17,202 nt of DNA from an uncultured Acidaminococcus sp. (GTDB taxonomy: Bacteria > Bacillota > Negativicutes > Acidaminococcales > Acidaminococcaceae): contig UPXT01000048.1 of NCBI GenBank assembly GCA_900538365.1, forward strand, positions 1-17,202. Direction: 5' to 3'. Shown here in pieces: positions 13,134 to 17,202 of this stretch; within the stretch, counting starts at the first letter, position 1; each line of letters starts with the position of its first letter. A program made the translations under genes and the position numbers. Under the pieces are notes generated by a model. It was not told the origin of the DNA. It did not search any database and was given only the letters and a program-made list of their open reading frames with translations.

Positions 13134-15745
13134 GAAAGTTTTCCTCCTTCCCGTTTGGCTTCTTCCGCCAGTTGATAGAGGGTATTCATGGCCTCAAGGG
13201 GGGTCATGGTCATGACATCAAGCCCCATGAGGGTATCCCTGATGGTATCACCAAAAAGGCTTCCCTGTGCCTCATCCTGCTCCGTCTGCTTGGGGATCTC
13301 CACATGATGCGTGCCCTTATGGGAAAGCGGTGCCTCGGCGGCATATTCTTCCAGGAGCTCGTCTGCCCGATCCAGGACCTTTTTGGGCAGGCCTGCAAGT
13401 TTGGCAACATGGATTCCATAGCTGCGGTCCGTCCCACCAGGCACGATGCGCCGCAAAAAGACTACATCATTGCCCTTTTCCTTCACGGCAATGGAATAGT
13501 TCTTGATGCCATCAAAAAGATCTTCCAGTTCGATCAGTTCATGATAATGGGTTGCAAAAAGGGTCTTGGCCTTGATTTTTTCGTTGATATATTCCACCAC
13601 GGCACGGGCAATGCTCATCCCGTCATAGGTACTGGTTCCGCGCCCGACTTCATCAAGGATGATGAGGCTGCGGCTCGTGGCATTTTTGAGGATATTTGCC
13701 ACTTCATTCATTTCCACCATGAAGGTGCTTTGCCCCGTGGCAAGGTCATCGCTGGCACCGACACGGGTGAAGATGCGGTCCACAGGAGTGATGACAGCTT
13801 CCCGGCAGGGCAGAAAGCTGCCCATTTGGGTCATAAGGACAAGCAGGGCCACCTGACGCATATAGGTTGATTTTCCGGCCATATTGGGCCCGGTCAGGAT
13901 GATGAGCCGTTCATCCTGACCATTTAACTGTACATCGTTGGGGACAAAAAGCTCACGTTCGAGGAGTTTTTCCACGACAGGATGGCGTCCATCCTTAATG
14001 ATGATTTCGCCATTGTCGCTGAGGCGGGGGCAAACATAATTGCCTTTAAAGGCGGCCATGGCAAGAGAATAGATGGCATCAAGCTCACCAATGGCGCGGG
14101 CCGTATCTTGGATCGTTACAAGCTCATCACGGACACAGTTACGGATCTCATTAAAGAGATAATATTCAAGCTGTTGGATCTTTTCCTTGGCACTGAGGAT
14201 CTTATTTTCAAAGGTCTTCAGTTCCGGAACGATATAGCGTTCCCCATTGACCAAGGTCTGCTTGCGGATAAAACTGTCCGGCACTTGGGAAACCTGACCT
14301 TTGGACACTTCAATATAATAGCCAAAGACTTTGTTGAAGCCGACCTTTAGGTTCTTGATTCCCGTTTCTTCCTTGATGCGCAGCTCAAAGTCCTGCATCC
14401 AGGCATTGTTGTTTTCCGCAATATCATGGAGCTCATCCAGTTCGGCATTGTATCCCTTGCGGATCATCCCGCCTTCCCTGACCGTAAAGGGAGGGTCATC
14501 GACAATGCCGCGGCGCAGTTCATCAAGGACGGCATCATGGCTGTCGATGCGGGAGGAAAGTTTTGCCAAAAGCCCTTTCCTATAGGGGGCAAGAAGGCGC
14601 TTCAGGTCCGGCACAGCCAGAAGGGCGGTGCGCAGGGAGGCCATATCCCGGGCATTGGCAGACCCCACTTCGATGCGGGAAAGGATGCGCTCAAGGTCCG
14701 TAATCTTTTTAAGGGCCTCACCGAGCTCCGTCCGCAGCCGCGAATCACCTACAAGGGTGCCGACAGCCTGCTGCCGACTTGTAATGCGGGCTGCGTCATA
14801 AAGGGGGGATTCAATCCACTGCCGCATGAGGCGGGCCCCCATGGCGGTCGCGGTGTAATCAAGGATATCAAGGAGGGTGCCTTTTTTCGTACCGTCCTTC
14901 ATATTCCGGACCAGTTCCAAGTTGCGGATGGCCGTTGCGTCAAGAACCATGGTCCGGTCCGTCGTAATTTCCGTGAGGCGGTTCAGCTGTGCCAGATCGC
15001 TTTTCACATTGACATGGATATATTGAAGCATGAGTTCAATCGTATCCCGTACAAGCGGTTCAGCGTAGGCTTTCCCTTCCGTTCCAAAATGACGGGCAAA
15101 ATCATCGATTTCCTCATCTTTTTGGAAGCGATTGACCATGCATTGAGGCAGTTTCTGGGAAAGTTCCTGCGTGAATCGTTCCGGCAGCTGTTCATCCGGC
15201 GCAAGGACGAGCTCCGCCGGCTGCATGCGGTAAATCTGGTCCATCAGAAGATCTTCCCAATAAGGGCCGGATGCTTCGTACCAACTGGCCTCCCCTGTGG
15301 ATACATCGGCAAGACCAAGGACGGCCCGTCCATCACCTATAGAAACAGCCGCCAGGTACTGATTGTGCTCGTCATCAAGGACGGCATCGGAAAGGACCGT
15401 TCCCGGCGTCAAGATCTTTGTGACTTCCCGCTTGACAATCCCGACTGCTTTCTTGGGATCTTCCATCTGGTCGCAAATGGCAATGCGATAGCCCTTCTTG
15501 ATGAGTTTGGCCAAGTAGCCGTCAACTGAATGAAAAGGTACACCGCACATGGGGATGGGATGTTTTGTATTGCCTGCGCGCTGGGTCAGCGTCAGATTGA
15601 GTTCCCGAGAAGCGGTGATGGCATCTCCAAAAAAGAGTTCATAAAAATCACCGAGACGATAGAAAAGAAGCTTATCCTCATGCTGCTTCTTGATTTCCAT
15701 ATACTGCTGCACCATGGGGGTATACCCTTCACCAGTCTGCGTCAT
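13130..15745 (-). CDS. mutS: DNA mismatch repair protein MutS
   Basis: MutS recognises base mismatches and small loops and starts repair. The 871-residue protein matches MutS1 length. The mismatch-reading motif GDFYELFFGDA carries F34 and E36. The core and clamp region is complete. The ATPase has Walker A GPNMAGKST (619-627), a following TQMGSFLPCREA, and Walker B / signature DEVGRGTSTYDG, then TLFATHYHELIELE. The C-terminal tail is short and ends in NTLYQLAEEAKREGGKLS. It starts 2 bases after the miaB stop, with GGAAGAGG upstream of the ATG at 15743-15745, and runs into mutL. No defect is visible. Confidence 0.98.
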   Translation of the reverse strand: MTQTGEGYTPMVQQYMEIKKQHEDKLLFYRLGDFYELFFGDAITASRELNLTLTQRAGNTKHPIPMCGVPFHSVDGYLAKLIKKGYRIAICDQMEDPKKAVGIVKREVTKILTPGTVLSDAVLDDEHNQYLAAVSIGDGRAVLGLADVSTGEASWYEASGPYWEDLLMDQIYRMQPAELVLAPDEQLPERFTQELSQKLPQCMVNRFQKDEEIDDFARHFGTEGKAYAEPLVRDTIELMLQYIHVNVKSDLAQLNRLTEITTDRTMVLDATAIRNLELVRNMKDGTKKGTLLDILDYTATAMGARLMRQWIESPLYDAARITSRQQAVGTLVGDSRLRTELGEALKKITDLERILSRIEVGSANARDMASLRTALLAVPDLKRLLAPYRKGLLAKLSSRIDSHDAVLDELRRGIVDDPPFTVREGGMIRKGYNAELDELHDIAENNNAWMQDFELRIKEETGIKNLKVGFNKVFGYYIEVSKGQVSQVPDSFIRKQTLVNGERYIVPELKTFENKILSAKEKIQQLEYYLFNEIRNCVRDELVTIQDTARAIGELDAIYSLAMAAFKGNYVCPRLSDNGEIIIKDGRHPVVEKLLERELFVPNDVQLNGQDERLIILTGPNMAGKSTYMRQVALLVLMTQMGSFLPCREAVITPVDRIFTRVGASDDLATGQSTFMVEMNEVANILKNATSRSLIILDEVGRGTSTYDGMSIARAVVEYINEKIKAKTLFATHYHELIELEDLFDGIKNYSIAVKEKGNDVVFLRRIVPGGTDRSYGIHVAKLAGLPKKVLDRADELLEEYAAEAPLSHKGTHHVEIPKQTEQDEAQGSLFGDTIRDTLMGLDVMTMTPLEAMNTLYQLAEEAKREGGKLS

Positions 15746-15747
15746 CG

Positions 15748-17073
15748 TTATGCCTCTTCCTTTCCTCTAATGAGCCACGTCTGGGCCCTTTCCATCTTTA
15801 CGTTGACAAGGTCACCCGGTGCATGGTCCCTTATCTTTGGCCACAGGACCAGATCATTTCCGTCCGTTCTGCCGCTCAGCATGGCAGGATTGCTCTTGCT
15901 GGGCCCTTCAACCATAACAGCAAGGGTCTTTCCCACCAGGCGTTTGTTGCGTTCGAGGCAGATCTCGTTCTGCAGCGCCATGAGACGATCCAGCCGTTCG
16001 TGTTTCACCTCATCCGGGACCTGCGCCTCAAAGCTTGCTGCCGGCGTCCCTTTGCGCGGAGAATAGATAAAGGTAAAAGCATCATCATATTCAACGGTAC
16101 GAAGAAGGTCCAAGGTGTCCTCAAAATCTTTTTCCGTCTCGCCCGGAAATCCTACAATGAGGTCGGTCGTAATGACAGCATCAGGCACAAAGCGGCGGAT
16201 GGTTTCAACAAGCTTCAAGTAGCGTTCCCGGTCATAGCCGCGGTTCATGGCTTTCATGATGCGGCTGCTGCCAGACTGGACAGGAATATGGAAATTCTTG
16301 CAAATATGCTGACTTTCAGCAATCGTCCTCACAACGGCCTCGCTCATGTCGCGGGGATGGCTCGTCATGTAGCGGATCCGCTCCACACCGGGGATGGCAT
16401 CGACAAGCTTCAGAAGCTTGCTGAAGCCTTCCTCTTCGCCCCGATCCTTGCCATACGAATTGACGTTCTGCCCCAAAAGGGTGAACTCCTTATAACCCAA
16501 GGCCACGGCCTTTTCGATTTCATGGCAGATGGCCTCGGCACCGCGGCTTCGTTCCCGGCCCCGCACATAGGGCACAATGCAGTAGGTGCAGAAATTATTG
16601 CAGCCATACATGATGGGAACCCAAGCGGCAAAGCTGCTCTTGCGCACAAAGGATCCCTCAAATTCCCGAGGCATGATGGCAAGGTCATCATAGACGCTTT
16701 CGGCGCTGCCATGGCCGGCAAGATGATTTTGCAGGATGGAACTGAAATTGTTCACATGGGCCGTCCCCAAGACAAGGTCCACTTGAGGATACTTTTTTTG
16801 AAGGTCCTTGCCCCACTCCTGGGCCATGCAGCCTACTACACACAGGACCATGTCCGGATTTTCACGCTTCAGGCGCTTCATTTCTCCGACCTTCCCCAGA
16901 ATCTTCTTTTCCGCGTTTTCACGAACGCAGCATGTATTGATGACAACGACATCAGCATGTTCATAGTCCTCACTGGCTTTGTAGCCCAAATCAAGGAGCT
17001 GACCAGCATAGTGTTCGCTGTCGCTTTCATTCATCTGGCATCCATAATTGATGATGGCGTAAGTCTTATTCAT
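15748..17073 (-). CDS. miaB: tRNA-2-methylthio-N6-dimethylallyladenosine synthase MiaB
   Basis: MiaB is a radical-SAM methylthiotransferase that adds a methylthio group to C2 of i6A37 in tRNA. The 441-residue protein has the N-terminal MTTase domain with cluster cysteines C12 (NYGCQMN), C48 (NTCCVRE) and C82 (VVGCMAQ), the radical-SAM motif YGCNNFCTYC (C158, C162, C165) followed by IVPYVRGRERSR, and a C-terminal TRAM domain (about 375-441). The residue after C48 is a second cysteine where Ser is common. The ATG at 17071-17073 has AAAGGAGA about 6 bases upstream. It heads the nine-gene run and shares its substrate pathway with miaA further along. Confidence 0.97.
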   Translation of the reverse strand: MNKTYAIINYGCQMNESDSEHYAGQLLDLGYKASEDYEHADVVVINTCCVRENAEKKILGKVGEMKRLKRENPDMVLCVVGCMAQEWGKDLQKKYPQVDLVLGTAHVNNFSSILQNHLAGHGSAESVYDDLAIMPREFEGSFVRKSSFAAWVPIMYGCNNFCTYCIVPYVRGRERSRGAEAICHEIEKAVALGYKEFTLLGQNVNSYGKDRGEEEGFSKLLKLVDAIPGVERIRYMTSHPRDMSEAVVRTIAESQHICKNFHIPVQSGSSRIMKAMNRGYDRERYLKLVETIRRFVPDAVITTDLIVGFPGETEKDFEDTLDLLRTVEYDDAFTFIYSPRKGTPAASFEAQVPDEVKHERLDRLMALQNEICLERNKRLVGKTLAVMVEGPSKSNPAMLSGRTDGNDLVLWPKIRDHAPGDLVNVKMERAQTWLIRGKEEA

Positions 17074-17102
17074 ATCATTCTCCTTTGTCAGTCTAACAAT
17101 AT

Positions 17103-17108
17103 ATTATA
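17103..17108 (-). promoter_or_regulatory. Probable -10 element upstream of miaB
   Basis: A perfect TATAAT lies on the minus strand about 30 bases before the miaB ATG, in an A/T-rich stretch. The hexamer 17 bases further up (TACAAA) is a poor -35, and a TTGACA near 17154 is too far away to pair with it. This is the only candidate promoter seen for the nine-gene run, and read-through from an upstream gene is possible. Confidence 0.45.
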
Positions 17109-17202
17109 CTGTAAAATTGAAGAATTTTGTAGGGACCTTTGAGGGATCGTATGTGTCAACATTTTCTCGGGAGACCCCTATAAGATTGTGTTGCAGCTTA
17201 AT
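17104..17202 (-). CDS. Possible 3' end of an upstream gene (partial)
   Basis: From the right window edge a minus-strand frame stays open for 32 codons and stops with TAA at 17104-17106, 30 bases before miaB. The end reads IGVSRENVDTYDPSKVPTKF and then FNFTV. I do not recognise a family. An open frame of this length can occur by chance, and the stop overlaps the proposed miaB -10 box, so this is weak. Confidence 0.25.
   Translation of the reverse strand: MKLQHNLIGVSRENVDTYDPSKVPTKFFNFTV

Noticed and set aside
14426..15529. 367-residue plus-strand open frame inside mutS
   Set aside because: Antisense shadow of a gene with complete MutS motifs.

Overview
The window is a stretch of bacterial chromosome in which every convincing gene lies on the minus strand. 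Gene content, gene order, strong GGAGG-type ribosome binding sites and roughly even base composition suggest a member of the Negativicutes, perhaps Acidaminococcus or a relative. That placement is inferred from context and was not tested by alignment. No rRNA, tRNA, CRISPR array, intact insertion sequence or prophage gene was recognised.

Reading in the direction of transcription (right to left), a nine-gene run goes from about 17073 to 6392. It comprises miaB, mutS, mutL, an RsmJ-like methyltransferase gene, miaA, hfq, a XerC/D-type recombinase gene, a YibQ-type divergent polysaccharide deacetylase gene and htpX. Neighbours overlap by 4 to 26 bases or are separated by no more than 15 bases, and a promoter-like TATAAT sits just before miaB. 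The run combines tRNA A37 modification (MiaA makes i6A, MiaB converts it to ms2i6A), mismatch repair (MutS, MutL), an RNA chaperone (Hfq), chromosome-dimer-type recombination and envelope quality control (HtpX). A well-formed intrinsic terminator at 6127-6167 is the likely end.

From 5687 to 6391 there is about 700 bp without a convincing gene. It holds the htpX 3' region, the terminator, a compact cluster of inverted repeats with a plus-strand promoter-like sequence, and the ddh promoter. Next come two single-gene units: ddh (meso-diaminopimelate dehydrogenase, 5686-4700) and a stand-alone biotin-dependent carboxyltransferase gene (4378-3026). Each has its own extended -10 promoter, and the two promoters share a 12-of-13-base match. 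The carboxyltransferase gene ends in a clear terminator.

The last unit (2835-185) is ptsH, ptsI and a gene for a small protein-kinase-like protein, closed by a terminator at 113-177. The HPr encoded by ptsH keeps the EI-phosphorylated His15 but has Arg where the regulatory Ser46 of Firmicutes HPr normally lies. This is the most interesting functional anomaly in the window. The unassigned kinase-like gene behind ptsI and the structured non-coding region near 5776-6070 are the next best leads. Otherwise the window is mostly conserved housekeeping DNA, and I see no clear undescribed multi-gene system.
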